A DNA stretch of 64,000 nt from Natronomonas salsuginis (GCF_005239135.1 NZ_QKNX01000001.1:1-64000); one strand, 5' to 3'. Numbered from the stretch's first letter, positions 44,366 through 53,674 are shown. Numbers and translations are program-made. Notes: generated by a model from the sequence alone, not told the origin.

Positions 44366-45322
44366 ATGGTCGACTCGACTCAGCTTGCGGAAAGCAAATC
44401 CATACACCGAGAGACCGGGAAGACCTTCTATTACGCGACGCGGCTCCTCCCCGAACGCGTTCGACATCCGACGTACGTCCTGTACGCGTTCTTCCGAGTC
44501 GCGGACGAGGTCGTCGACGATCCGGACGGGTCGAGTCCCGTCGAGCAACACGAGCAACTGATCGAGATTAGGGATGCCGCGCTCGGCCGCGAACCGACCG
44601 ACGATCCCGTGTTGGCGGCGTTCTCGGAGGTCAGAGATCGGTACGGAATCCCCGACGAGGAGATCGTTCAGTTCATCGACGCGATGCGGACGGACATAGA
44701 GAAGTCGCGGTACGAGACGTACGACGAACTGGAGGCGTACATGCGCGGCTCAGCGGCCGCGGTCGGCGTCATGATGACGATCATCATGGACGCCGACGAC
44801 GCCGATTCGGCGATCCCGAAGGCTCGGCGTCTCGGCGAGGCGTTCCAGTTGACCAACTTCCTCCGCGATGTCGGTGAGGACATCGCCGACCGCGACCGGA
44901 TCTACCTCCCAGAGGCGACCCTCGAAGCGTGCGGGGCCGCCCCGGCAGACATCGAACGTCGCCGCTTCACCGCCGAGATCGGGGCCGCGGTCGAACGAGA
45001 GATGAAGCGTGCGGAGGGGCTGTATCGGGAGGGCGTTTCGGGGATCAAATATCTCCCGGTCGATTGTCAGCTCCCCGTTCTCACCGCCGCGATCCTCTAT
45101 GCGGATCATCACCGGCTCATCCGTCAGCTCGACTACGACACGATCACCGAAACGCCCTCGATCGGCACCGTCCGAAAGCTCGTGCTGGTCGCGAAGACGC
45201 GGTGGTACTGGGCGTGGAACAAAGACCCCGAAGCGGTGTTCGCGAAGGTGAGCGAGATCCCGATGGTCGAGGACGGGCCAACGCCGAGATCTCATCCCGA
45301 TGATCCGCTTCCCATGGGCTGA
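44366..45322 (+). CDS. crtB: Phytoene synthase
   Basis: 318 aa. Condenses two geranylgeranyl-PP to phytoene. The two Asp-rich motifs are RVADEVVDDPDGSS and NFLRDVGEDIADRDRIYLPE. Conserved AYMRGSAAAVGVMM. Leaderless: AAGGTATTTCACG lies about 27 nt before ATG 44366. It starts the carotenoid cluster and converges on cruF (28 bp apart), so it is a separate transcript from cruF-lyeJ-crtD. Confidence 0.93.
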   Translation: MVDSTQLAESKSIHRETGKTFYYATRLLPERVRHPTYVLYAFFRVADEVVDDPDGSSPVEQHEQLIEIRDAALGREPTDDPVLAAFSEVRDRYGIPDEEIVQFIDAMRTDIEKSRYETYDELEAYMRGSAAAVGVMMTIIMDADDADSAIPKARRLGEAFQLTNFLRDVGEDIADRDRIYLPEATLEACGAAPADIERRRFTAEIGAAVEREMKRAEGLYREGVSGIKYLPVDCQLPVLTAAILYADHHRLIRQLDYDTITETPSIGTVRKLVLVAKTRWYWAWNKDPEAVFAKVSEIPMVEDGPTPRSHPDDPLPMG

Positions 45323-45349
45323 GGCGATCATCGAGTGCGCTATTGACCG

Positions 45350-46177
45350 TCACCGAGCCGGGATGTCGAACCGGTCGGTCATCCACAGCCCGTATCCGAA
45401 GGCGGCGGCCAACGCCACTGGAACCCAGTTCCCGAAGTAGGCGTTGACGACGCCCCACAGGATGACGAAACTGACGAGATCGTCGAGCATGAACCGACAG
45501 CGATCGAGTCGCGCGAAGACTGCCTTGCGATCGAAGCTGGCGTCCAACACCGTCACCGCGACCGTCGCCGACAGGATCCAACCGGCGTAGTTCATCCAGG
45601 GAACGCCGTAGTAGCTCCCGCCGCCGTCGTACGCCCAAAAGCCGAGGGAGACGGCCGCGGGGTCGAGCGCAAGGTCCATGCCGACCACCGCGAGGACGAC
45701 GATCGGGACGCGAACGAGCGCCCGGCGGGCGCGTCCACCCAACAGCAACAGACACAGTAGATACGCGTTCACGACGAGCGGCAGGAAAAACAGCGGTAAC
45801 GCCGCCGGAACGTGCCCGCCGATCATCGGCCCGAGATCGATACCGTACTCGAACGAGCCGTACGGGTATCCGGTGAACACCCCGACGAACTCGATCGCGT
45901 AGGTGTACGCACAGAGGATGACGACCCCTGCCGCGGCCTTTCTGGTGAGAAGCGGTGCGACGCCGGCGACGAGCGGCAGTCGCATCACGGCGATCCCGAA
46001 GAGCAGCAGGTACGGGTTGAATCGTAGCGGCTCGGGGAAAAGCGCCTCCGCGGAGGCGAGAAGCGCCACCGCGCCGATCGCTGGAAAGACGACGGCGATG
46101 GTGAACCGGTTCTCCGTGACGATCCCGTCGAGGTGTCGTTCGAGGCGGCCCCTCGCCGGTAACTCGACGCTAGCCAT
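45350..46177 (-). CDS. cruF: Bisanhydrobacterioruberin hydratase (C-2',3' hydratase)
   Basis: 275 aa membrane protein, about seven spans, matching haloarchaeal CruF. Adds water to the C50 carotenoid in the last step to bacterioruberin. Marks: YTYAIEFVGVFTGYPYGSFE, YGIDLGPMIGGHVPAALPLF, GMDLALDPAAVSLGFWAYDG (acidic residues in the membrane), and SYYGVPWMNYAGWILSATVA. It overlaps lyeJ by 8 bp, indicating coupled translation. Confidence 0.9.
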   Translation of the reverse strand: MASVELPARGRLERHLDGIVTENRFTIAVVFPAIGAVALLASAEALFPEPLRFNPYLLLFGIAVMRLPLVAGVAPLLTRKAAAGVVILCAYTYAIEFVGVFTGYPYGSFEYGIDLGPMIGGHVPAALPLFFLPLVVNAYLLCLLLLGGRARRALVRVPIVVLAVVGMDLALDPAAVSLGFWAYDGGGSYYGVPWMNYAGWILSATVAVTVLDASFDRKAVFARLDRCRFMLDDLVSFVILWGVVNAYFGNWVPVALAAAFGYGLWMTDRFDIPAR

Positions 46178-47042
46178 ACAGCATCACCCACAGCGCGCCG
46201 AGCGTGAGCGTCGCGCCGGCGGCGGTGTTGAGCGCCGGGAACCACCAGTAGGCGCGGTCGACGTCGACGTTCGAGAGCGCGACGCCCCCGACGAACACCG
46301 GGTAGATCCCCAAAACAGCGGCGAAAAACGGGTGGACCGTCCCGAATGCGACCGCAGCTGCGAGCCAACACAGTCCGCAGTAGACGTACGTCCGGAACTC
46401 ACCAAGCACCGTCGCCGTCGTGTCGATCCCCGCCGCTTGGTCGGATTCGATGTCGGGGATCGCGGAGAAGGTGTGCATGCCCATCGTCCAGAGCCACCCG
46501 GCGGCAACCGCTGCCGTCGGTGGCGCGATGCCAGCGACCGCGACGTAGGCGACGACGCCCGGGAGGACGTACAGCCCATTCGAGATCGAATCGAGAAACG
46601 GCGTCGTCTTGAATCGCAGTGGTGGGGCGCTGTACTCGATCGACAGGAGCAAGAATGCGACCATCGCCGCCGCCCCTGCTGTCGGCAAAGCCGGGAGGAA
46701 CGCGAGCCCAGCGAGTCCCGACAGCGCGACGAGTCCGGGGACGAGTCGGTCACGTCGGTAGCGGACCTCGGGACCCTCTTTTTTCGGGTTCTCAGCGTCG
46801 ATGTCGGCGTCGAAGACGTCGTTGACACCGTAGAGGAACACGTTCGCGGGGACGAGAAAGTACGCGAACAGCGCGAGCGCTGCGGGCGCGAACAGTTCCG
46901 ACGGCACGTCGGCCGCGTAGGCGACGCCGACGACGACTGGGCCGGCCAGATACAGCCAAAAGCGCGGTCGAGAGAGGCGGAGCAGATAGCCGACCGTGGT
47001 TTCTCTCGCCGGCAGTGCGCGATCGATGGCTGACTCGGTCAT
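46170..47042 (-). CDS. lyeJ: Lycopene elongase / hydratase (UbiA-type prenyltransferase)
   Basis: 290 aa, nine-span UbiA-superfamily enzyme that adds two C5 units to lycopene in bacterioruberin biosynthesis. First Asp motif VNDVFDADIDAENPKKEGPE, second SAIPDIESDQAAGIDTTATV. Starts one nucleotide after the crtD stop and overlaps cruF, so crtD-lyeJ-cruF is one operon, the same order as described in Haloarcula japonica. Confidence 0.92.
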   Translation of the reverse strand: MTESAIDRALPARETTVGYLLRLSRPRFWLYLAGPVVVGVAYAADVPSELFAPAALALFAYFLVPANVFLYGVNDVFDADIDAENPKKEGPEVRYRRDRLVPGLVALSGLAGLAFLPALPTAGAAAMVAFLLLSIEYSAPPLRFKTTPFLDSISNGLYVLPGVVAYVAVAGIAPPTAAVAAGWLWTMGMHTFSAIPDIESDQAAGIDTTATVLGEFRTYVYCGLCWLAAAVAFGTVHPFFAAVLGIYPVFVGGVALSNVDVDRAYWWFPALNTAAGATLTLGALWVMLYG

Positions 47043-47043
47043 G

Positions 47044-48522
47044 CTACACCGTATCGTCGATGAGCGCGTTCGCGGTGTGTTCGCCGCTGATCAGACACAT
47101 CGGGACGCCGATTCCCGGCGTCGTGTACGATCCCGTGTAGTACAGCCCCGGACAGGCATCCGAGCGGCGGGCCGGGCGAAACAGCGCGGTCTGTCGGAGC
47201 GTGTGCGCGAGGCCGAGCGCCGTCCCCTGCATGCTGTTGTACCGATCAGCGAACTCCGAGACGGTGAACTGCTCCTCGAAGACGATCCGATCGCGCAGGT
47301 CGACTCCGGTGTGGTCGGCGATGTCGTCGAGGACGAGGTCGCGGTACCAGGTCCGGACCTCGTCGGTGTCGTCGAGGCCGGGCGCGATCGGGACGAGCGC
47401 GAAGAGGTTCGAGTGGCCCGCCGGTGCCACGCTGTCGTCCGTCTTCGAGGGGACACAGAGGTAGTAGGCGGGGTCTTCGGGCCACGTCGGATCGTCGAAG
47501 ATCTGTTCGAAGTGCTCGTCCCAGTCGGTCGGCAGGACGAGCGTGTGGTGTTCGAGCGGCTCGACGTCGCCCTCGACGCCGAGATACAGGAGGAACGCCG
47601 AGGGCGAGTACGTCCGCGACTCCCAGTAGTCGTCGTCGTACTGCCGTTCGTGCTCGGGGAGCAACTCGCGTTCGGTGTGGGCGTAGTCGGCGTTGCTGAC
47701 GACGTAGTCGGCGTCGACGTCGCCGGCTTCGGACTCGACGCGGAAGCCCTCGCGCCGGTTGACGATCTCCGTGACCTCGGCGTCGGTGACGTACTCCACG
47801 CCCAGTTCCTCACCCAACTCAATGCAGGCGTCGACGACGGACCGGAGTCCGTTCTCGGGGTAGTGGACGCCGAGGTTGAAGTCGACGTGCCCCATCATGT
47901 TGTAGATCGCGGGCGTGTTGTGCGGCGCACCGCCGAGGAAGACGAGCGTGTACTGCATGATCTGGCGCAGTTTCGGGTGGTCGAAGTAGCCGGAGACGTA
48001 GTCGTCCATCGTCCCGAGCAGCTGGAGCCCGATCGGCGCGGCGCGCATCACGTCGAGGTCGACCCAATCGCGCATTCGGGGGCGATCGGTGTAGATGAAC
48101 TGCTCCATTGCGACCTCGTAGTGCGACTCGGAGGTCTCGAGGTAGTCGTCGAGCGCCTCGCCCGCCCCCGGCTCGTAGGACTCGAACAGCTCGCGCATCT
48201 CCTCGCGATCGGTAGTGACCTCGGCCACGTCGCCGTCCTTGAAGAAGATACGATAGTGTGGATCGAGTCGTTCGAGTTCGTAGAAGTCGCTCGGTTCGCG
48301 GTCGAAGTGCCCAAAGAATCGTTCGAACACGTCGGGCATCAGATACCAAGAGGGGCCCATGTCGAATCGGAATCCTTCTGTTTCCAGCACCGACGCGCGT
48401 CCACCCAACTGTCTGTTCTTTTCGAGGACCGTCACATCGAAGCCGGCGTCGGCGAGATAACACGCCGAGGAGAGCCCGCCGAAGCCGGAGCCGACGACCG
48501 CGACGGAACGGGGGTCAGACAT
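47044..48522 (-). CDS. crtD: Carotenoid 3,4-desaturase (phytoene desaturase family)
   Basis: 492 aa (ATG 48528 gives 494). FAD-dependent desaturase: RSVAVVGSGFGGLSSACYLA dinucleotide fold, VLEKNRQLGGRASVLETEGF, GPSWYLMPDVFERFFGHF, and the C-terminal GLYYTGSYTTPGIGVPMCLI. Position before lyeJ and cruF identifies it as CrtD rather than CrtI. TATA ATTTAATG (48548-48556) about 25 nt from the start; it diverges from the SDR gene. Confidence 0.88.
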   Translation of the reverse strand: MSDPRSVAVVGSGFGGLSSACYLADAGFDVTVLEKNRQLGGRASVLETEGFRFDMGPSWYLMPDVFERFFGHFDREPSDFYELERLDPHYRIFFKDGDVAEVTTDREEMRELFESYEPGAGEALDDYLETSESHYEVAMEQFIYTDRPRMRDWVDLDVMRAAPIGLQLLGTMDDYVSGYFDHPKLRQIMQYTLVFLGGAPHNTPAIYNMMGHVDFNLGVHYPENGLRSVVDACIELGEELGVEYVTDAEVTEIVNRREGFRVESEAGDVDADYVVSNADYAHTERELLPEHERQYDDDYWESRTYSPSAFLLYLGVEGDVEPLEHHTLVLPTDWDEHFEQIFDDPTWPEDPAYYLCVPSKTDDSVAPAGHSNLFALVPIAPGLDDTDEVRTWYRDLVLDDIADHTGVDLRDRIVFEEQFTVSEFADRYNSMQGTALGLAHTLRQTALFRPARRSDACPGLYYTGSYTTPGIGVPMCLISGEHTANALIDDTV

Positions 48523-48614
48523 ATTCATACGTATGGCGGGATGCCACATTAAATCGGGTGTGGTTGACGCTGCCACGGGGAAACGACCTTGGCCCCGCCG
48601 ATCGAAACGTCCGC

Positions 48615-49310
48615 ATGGACACGGCAGTCATCACGGGAGCTTCGCGCGGCATCGGTCGCGCCGTCGCAACCGAATTCGCTCAGCAGGGGGTCCACGTGGT
48701 CGCGTGCGCTCGGGACGGGGAGGCCATCGACGATGTCGCGGTGCGCATCGAACGCGACGGCGGATCGATAACGGCGATACGGGCCGACGTTCGCGATGAG
48801 TTCGATCTCGAACGGTTGATGGAAACCGCCGCCCGCGTGGGTGACAGCGGCGGTATCGGCTGCGTCGTCGCGAACGCGGGCGTCTACCACGGCACGCCCG
48901 GAGAGACCCCGATCGATGGCGTCTCCTACTCGGCGTTCGACGACATGATCCGAACGAACGTCAGAGGCGTGTTCGGTACGATTCGAGAGTCGATACCGCA
49001 CCTGCGCGCCGACGCGCGGGTGCTCGTCCCGTCGGGATCGATCGCTCGCCAAGCGATCGCCGGCTACGGCGCGTACGCCGTCTCCAAGGCGGCTGCCGAA
49101 GCGGTCGTCCGGCAGTTCACCGCCGACACTCCGCTGACGGCCGCCGTTCTCGATATCGGGCAGGTAGCGACCGAACTGACGGATCACGCGGGCGGACGTA
49201 CGCCCGAAGATATCGCCCCGATGTTCTGGTGGGCGGCGACCGAAGCCGATGCAGACGCGATTCGCGGGACCGTCGTCGAGGTGACCGAGTGGCGGGAAGT
49301 AACACGATGA
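48615..49310 (+). CDS. Short-chain dehydrogenase/reductase
   Basis: 231 aa. Rossmann motif AVITGASRGIGRAVATEFAQ, NAG motif VVANAGVYHG, catalytic Ser (VPSGSIA) and YGAYAVSKAAAEA (YxxxK). NAD(P) oxidoreductase of unknown substrate. Divergent from crtD; linkage to the carotenoid pathway is unproven. Confidence 0.87.
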   Translation: MDTAVITGASRGIGRAVATEFAQQGVHVVACARDGEAIDDVAVRIERDGGSITAIRADVRDEFDLERLMETAARVGDSGGIGCVVANAGVYHGTPGETPIDGVSYSAFDDMIRTNVRGVFGTIRESIPHLRADARVLVPSGSIARQAIAGYGAYAVSKAAAEAVVRQFTADTPLTAAVLDIGQVATELTDHAGGRTPEDIAPMFWWAATEADADAIRGTVVEVTEWREVTR

Positions 49311-49613
49311 GACCGTGTTCGACTCGCCGATATAAATGAACAATATTTTACAAATATATGGTAGGGTTTTGTTTATATACTATGGAGAAAACGATAAACT
49401 GGTATCAATAGGTTTTTTCTTCCGATACGTCTTCGGAATACGCTTTATAAATCGACTATCGCACGATATATTTGGATATTAGCTCACTACAGCCGTCGCT
49501 TTTTATAATTTTTCTTACTAATAATATTAATATATACTGTCATTACTATTCTCGAAGCCGGGGAATCCGATACACGATTATCGGCCGACACGCCGTCATT
49601 TGAGCGAGACGCG
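49311..49613. other. AT-rich 303-bp gap with several TATA-like elements
   Basis: A region rich in A/T (for example GTTTATATACTATG near 49373, CTTTATAAATCG near 49443, GATATATTTGG near 49466, TTTTTATAATTTTTC near 49500) between the SDR and a small hypothetical gene. No coding frame of haloarchaeal character. TCCGATACGTCTTCGGA forms a short imperfect hairpin near 49422-49438. It may contain an unannotated short RNA or a horizontally acquired segment. Confidence 0.45.
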
Positions 49614-49958
49614 ATGACTTCGGCACCCGAACTCCACTGGGAACGGCTGAAGCTCGGATTGGACGCGCTGTCGCCCATCGAGCGATCAGTCGACGACGGA
49701 CGATTGCGCGAGACACGCGAATTTCGCGGAATGACGCTCGAGCAGGCCATCGGATATCTCGAAAACCTCGGCGGGAACCGCACCGGAACGCACGAGATCG
49801 ACGGCGACCGGTGGCACGCGAGGCTCTCGGCTCGAAAAGTCCCTGTCGGCCCGTCGTATCGATTGACCGAGATCAGGATCACGTGGACCGGAGAACGCGA
49901 CGTCCTCGAGCCAATAATCTATCGGTTTCGACTCAAGACGTTCAGAGCCTCGGGGTGA
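49614..49958 (+). CDS. Conserved haloarchaeal protein (114 aa)
   Basis: MTSAPELHWERLKLGLDALS ... TREFRGMTLEQAIGYLENLG ... SYRLTEIRITWTGERDVLEP. Acidic N-terminus, mixed alpha/beta, no Cys. Sequence character (WERLK, LENLGG) suggests a real haloarchaeal family of unknown function. It faces the sph3 operon's 3' end (70 bp apart). Confidence 0.65.
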   Translation: MTSAPELHWERLKLGLDALSPIERSVDDGRLRETREFRGMTLEQAIGYLENLGGNRTGTHEIDGDRWHARLSARKVPVGPSYRLTEIRITWTGERDVLEPIIYRFRLKTFRASG

Positions 49959-50027
49959 CACACTCGAACCGTTACTCGGCATGTGATTCCGAGTGAATCA
50001 CTCACCTCGCCCGCGCGACGGTCTCCG

Positions 50028-51977
50028 TTAGATGTTGGAGATCCGGCGATATTCGTCGGACAGTGCCGACGCGTCCTCGGGCAAGAGCGCGACGACCAGA
50101 TACTCGCTGAACCCCTCGACGTACTCGATCAGCGCGGCGATCCGGTCGGAGTCGATCGCTTCGAGTGAGTCCAACAGCATGAACGGGACCGACTCGTACA
50201 CCCCGTGGGCCAGATAGCCGGCCAATGCGAAGACGAGGCCGGTGACCTCGCGCTCGCTCTCGCTGAGGTGGTCGATCGTGTCCTCGTACGTCACGCCGCC
50301 GTCGGTCTGGCGGATGATGTGAAGTTCGAAGACGCTCTTTGTGACCTTGCGGCGACCCTCTCTGACCTCGCGTTCGACCCGTTCGAGCCAGATCCGTTCA
50401 AGATTACTGTAGCCGAGGATATCGAGCACGGAGTCCATGTGTTCGTTGAACCCCTCGATCGCCTGCTCTTCGATCCGGTCGATCTTGGTCCGCAGATCCT
50501 CGACGTCGGCGCGGATCTCCTCGCGCCGCTCGTTGAGTTCCGACTCGGCATCGAGGCGCTGTTCGATCCGTGTGATTTCCGACTCGACGTCGTCGAACTT
50601 GCTCTCCAGGCGGCCGAGTTCGTACTCGAGTTGATTGGCCTCCTTGTGGATGCCCAACACCTCTTCGTAGCTGTCGTCTTCGAGTTCCTCGATCTCCGAT
50701 TCGAGTCCCTCTATTTCCGCCTGCAGATCCCCCCGTCGGTCCGTGAGGCGTTCGATCGACGATTCGATCCGATCGACCTCGTCGTCGAGGCTGGATCGGC
50801 GACGCTGTAACTGCTCTCGCCGTCGCTGTTTTTGTCCGAGCTCCCGAACGTCGTCGGTGAGCGTGTCCAACTGCGTCTCGATGTCGCTTATTTCGCCGAG
50901 TTTGCTCTGACTGAGTTCTCGTAGTCGGGAGACGGTTGTCTCGATCTGCTCGTGGGGGACCTCGCTGCCACAGGTCCAACAGGTGACCTGATCGCCCCCG
51001 AGGAGCTCGTCAGTGAGTTCGCTCTCCCCATCTTCGGCGGGTGTTTCGAGCGCTTCGAGGAGGTCCGCGTCGTCACCGTCGAGCATGTCCTGATTGAATC
51101 TGATGACGCTTTGGACCTCGTTGATCTCCGACTCCAGCGCCCGCTTTTGCTCTCTGAGCCGGTCGATCTTCGCCTCCAACTCCTCTATCTCCCCGACCGG
51201 AGCGTCCGGCAGTTCGTCGAACTCCTCGTCGAGTTCTCGCTTCTGCGTTCGCGTCGAATCGAGGCTCTCGCGTTCGGTTTCGAGCTCGTAGCGGATGTCC
51301 TCCAACTCGGAGCGCTTCGACCGGAGTTCGGCGAGCCGTTCCTCGAGGTCGGCCTTCTCTTCGCGGCTCTGCTCGACGTTCGCGTCGCGATCCTCCAGCT
51401 CCGCCTCCTTCTCGGCGAGGTCCTCTTTTGCCTCCTCGATCTCCCCTTTGAGGCGGGTTCGGTCCTCCTCGAGGGCGGGGAGTCGGTTTTTCAGCTGGTC
51501 CAACTCCTCCAACTCCGATTCGATCTTGTCTCGCTTCCGAAGCCGTCGGTCGATCTTCGCCTGTATCTCGTCGGTATCGACCGGACGCATGATGAGGTCG
51601 CGGAGATCGGCGTTGGTCGCAACGGCGCGGCGCGCCTCGTTCGACTCGAGGAGAAACGCGAACAGTTCCGCGAGCGTGGGGTCTTCCAGGTACGGCTCCC
51701 CCTCGGACGTGATGCTCGTCCCCTGTCTGGTGAGTTCTCGTTCGTGCGTTTCGCCGTCGATCGTCAGTTCGACAGTCGCGCTGTCCGCGTCGCCTTTCAT
51801 AGAGACGTTGTCGCTTCCGAGTGCGGCCATGATAGCCTGCAAGAGGGACGTTCGATTCGTCGCGTTTTCCCCCGCGAGAATTGTCACCCCCGGCTCGAAT
51901 TCCACCGACGTCTCGTCGATCCCGCCGATGTTTCGGACGGATAGTTGGGCCTGCGCTACTGTCTGCTCCGTGTTCAT
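50028..51977 (-). CDS. sph3: Archaea-specific SMC-related protein (Sph3-type)
   Basis: 649 aa. SMC/Rad50-like layout: N-terminal ATPase lobe (1-130), long coiled coil (about 140-300), zinc hook CWTCG (Cys333, Cys336), returning coiled coil (345-530), and C-terminal lobe with signature SHLS-like HLSESEREVTGLVFALAGYL and Walker B FMLLDSLEAIDSD. The Walker A is degenerate: GENATNRTSLLQAI (residues 36-49), with Asn-Arg-Thr in place of Gly-Lys-Ser/Thr. It pairs divergently with rdfA, as in Haloferax, where Sph3 and RdfA affect cell shape (from memory). ATPase activity is questionable. Confidence 0.85.
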   Translation of the reverse strand: MNTEQTVAQAQLSVRNIGGIDETSVEFEPGVTILAGENATNRTSLLQAIMAALGSDNVSMKGDADSATVELTIDGETHERELTRQGTSITSEGEPYLEDPTLAELFAFLLESNEARRAVATNADLRDLIMRPVDTDEIQAKIDRRLRKRDKIESELEELDQLKNRLPALEEDRTRLKGEIEEAKEDLAEKEAELEDRDANVEQSREEKADLEERLAELRSKRSELEDIRYELETERESLDSTRTQKRELDEEFDELPDAPVGEIEELEAKIDRLREQKRALESEINEVQSVIRFNQDMLDGDDADLLEALETPAEDGESELTDELLGGDQVTCWTCGSEVPHEQIETTVSRLRELSQSKLGEISDIETQLDTLTDDVRELGQKQRRREQLQRRRSSLDDEVDRIESSIERLTDRRGDLQAEIEGLESEIEELEDDSYEEVLGIHKEANQLEYELGRLESKFDDVESEITRIEQRLDAESELNERREEIRADVEDLRTKIDRIEEQAIEGFNEHMDSVLDILGYSNLERIWLERVEREVREGRRKVTKSVFELHIIRQTDGGVTYEDTIDHLSESEREVTGLVFALAGYLAHGVYESVPFMLLDSLEAIDSDRIAALIEYVEGFSEYLVVALLPEDASALSDEYRRISNI

Positions 51978-52121
51978 GATTGCGCCATTGAACGTCTCGG
52001 GAAATAAATATGATGAAACACGGCGATCCTGCCTTCAATGGTACTCCCCGTGTAGAGCCAAAGACGGGTCTCGCTACCATTCGAACACAAAATACTAACA
52101 CACACCCGCCGTTTCTGGCCC

Positions 52122-52742
52122 ATGAACGACGCTGACGACCGCCCTGGATCGGGACGGGGGCGGCGAAGCAAGGTCGCTCGTCTGCTTCAGGAGTACGATA
52201 TCGAGGACCTCGGGGCCGAACTCGAGCGACGTTGGACCGCCGACGAAGACCGCCAGAGCCTCAGGGAACTGGCGGCGTATTTCAACCAACGGATCCTCGA
52301 ACGCGCCCTCGAAGACGCCGACGTTCGGCCGCTCGACGGGGAAGTAGAGAACATTTACCGGCTCCTCACCGACGACTCCAGCGGCGCGGATCGAACGCGC
52401 ATCCGTCGTCGCCTCGAGCGCGACGGACTCGACGTCGACGCGATCGAGACTGACTTCGTCACGTATCAAGCGATCAGGACCTACCTGAAGAAACACCGCG
52501 GCGCGGAGTATACCCCGGACGAAACCGACCCGGTCGAACGCGAGATCACGAACATTCAACAGCTCCGCGGTCGTGTAGACTCCGTCACCGAGGGAAAACT
52601 CGAGCAGTTGCGCGCCAGCGGCCACCTCGAACTCGGGACGTTTCGGACGCTGGTCGACGTCCGCGTCGTCTGTGAGGACTGTAACACGCAGTTCAGCGCC
52701 GTCGAACTGCTCGAACGCGGCCACTGTAACTGCTCGGAGTGA
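52122..52742 (+). CDS. rdfA: Rod-determining factor RdfA
   Basis: 206 aa. N-terminal basic/Ser patch then VARLLQEYDIEDLGAELERR ... LRELAAYFNQRILERALEDA (conserved YFN), a winged-helix-like middle, and a C-terminal half zinc finger CEDCNTQFSAVELLERGHCNC (C-x2-C ... C-x-C). I recognise the haloarchaeal RdfA family, needed for the rod-cell state in Haloferax. It is divergent from sph3, with 145 bp between starts carrying both promoters, so they are likely co-regulated. Confidence 0.85.
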   Translation: MNDADDRPGSGRGRRSKVARLLQEYDIEDLGAELERRWTADEDRQSLRELAAYFNQRILERALEDADVRPLDGEVENIYRLLTDDSSGADRTRIRRRLERDGLDVDAIETDFVTYQAIRTYLKKHRGAEYTPDETDPVEREITNIQQLRGRVDSVTEGKLEQLRASGHLELGTFRTLVDVRVVCEDCNTQFSAVELLERGHCNCSE

Positions 52743-53173
52743 TCCGGCCGTCCGATTTCGTAACATGACTAAATGTGTTATGAGCACCACCGCGCGGCGT
52801 CCGTTCGACCGCGGCGATCATCGCTCGACGGGCTCGTCCGAACATTATATTTTCCGTACCGTTAAAATATACTATTTGTTATATATTGCGGTCGCTGAGA
52901 TCGGCTCCAACGCCGTCTCAGTCCGCCCGATTCGGTCGTCGGTGGGGATCCTCGTCTCGGATCGCCGCGCGTAGCGTTCGGAGCGTTTCTGCATGGCTTT
53001 TATTCTCTATTTCGCGCCATCGGCGACGAGCCGACGTTCACGAGTCGCTCGGATATCGTCGTCATCGTCGGTCCGCAGCCGCACGCTCGTCGCGATCACG
53101 CTTGGGACACAGCCCGTAATCGGACGTTATATTCTATCGATATATTTTATATTTTTATCTTTATATATAGGCG
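52743..53173. other. 431-bp gap, AT-rich at both ends, no gene seen
   Basis: Contains two AT-rich blocks (52845-52890 and 53115-53170) with TATA-like elements, the second of which probably serves the Nudix-like gene. Frames across the middle are neutral in composition and lack acidic bias; a 41-codon minus-strand frame near 52865-52990 cannot be supported. Confidence 0.45.
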
Positions 53174-53674
53174 TTGACTCCCGCGTTGCACCCTCCGACC
53201 TCGGACAATACCGCAGGTTTATCATCGTGCTGGTTATTCGGCCCCCACGGACTGTTCGCTCTCGGGGAATGCATCCGAATACCTCGATGCGCTCTACGGG
53301 AGTACGAGGACTTCGACGTCCAGCAAACGACGCTCGGCGTCGATTCGGACGAATTTGCCGTCATCGAGGATCGTCTCGAGGGGGTCGCGGGGCGTGTCAG
53401 AATCGATAGCGACGACGGCGTACTGGCAGTCCCCGATGGCGACGGATGGGCGCTCCCTGGTGGGGTCGTCACCGCTGATCCGACCCGCGAAACCGTCTCG
53501 ACGTTTGCCGAGGGGTGGACAGGCGTCGAGTGCGCCATCGACGGTCTCGAATGCGTCTCTCTCGTCTGTCTCCAGTGCGATCCTTCCGCCGAGGAACTGT
53601 GGACGGTATCGGCGGAGTTCTCCGCCACGGCAACCGGTGAGTCCCCGGAGAACGGCGTCGTCTGGTGTGACTGA
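53174..53674 (+). CDS. Nudix-fold-like protein with degenerate Nudix box
   Basis: About 166 aa; the start is uncertain (TTG 53174; residues 1-38 are not Nudix-like). The domain core RIDSDDGVLAVPDGDGWALPGGVVT aligns with Nudix enzymes (VLLVRxxGxWxLPGG). The following Nudix box GX5EX7REUXEEXGU reads GGVVTADPTRETVSTFAEGWTGV: the REUxEE core is replaced by TFAEG, so the metal-binding Glu residues are mostly absent. Probably a non-catalytic binding protein or a decaying gene. It ends 117 bp before nth. Confidence 0.55.
   Translation: MTPALHPPTSDNTAGLSSCWLFGPHGLFALGECIRIPRCALREYEDFDVQQTTLGVDSDEFAVIEDRLEGVAGRVRIDSDDGVLAVPDGDGWALPGGVVTADPTRETVSTFAEGWTGVECAIDGLECVSLVCLQCDPSAEELWTVSAEFSATATGESPENGVVWCD

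Noticed and set aside
52993-53409. 138-codon plus-strand frame before the Nudix-like gene
   Set aside because: Ser/Arg-rich and partly in AT-rich spacer; overlaps the Nudix-like domain in another frame, which has better support.
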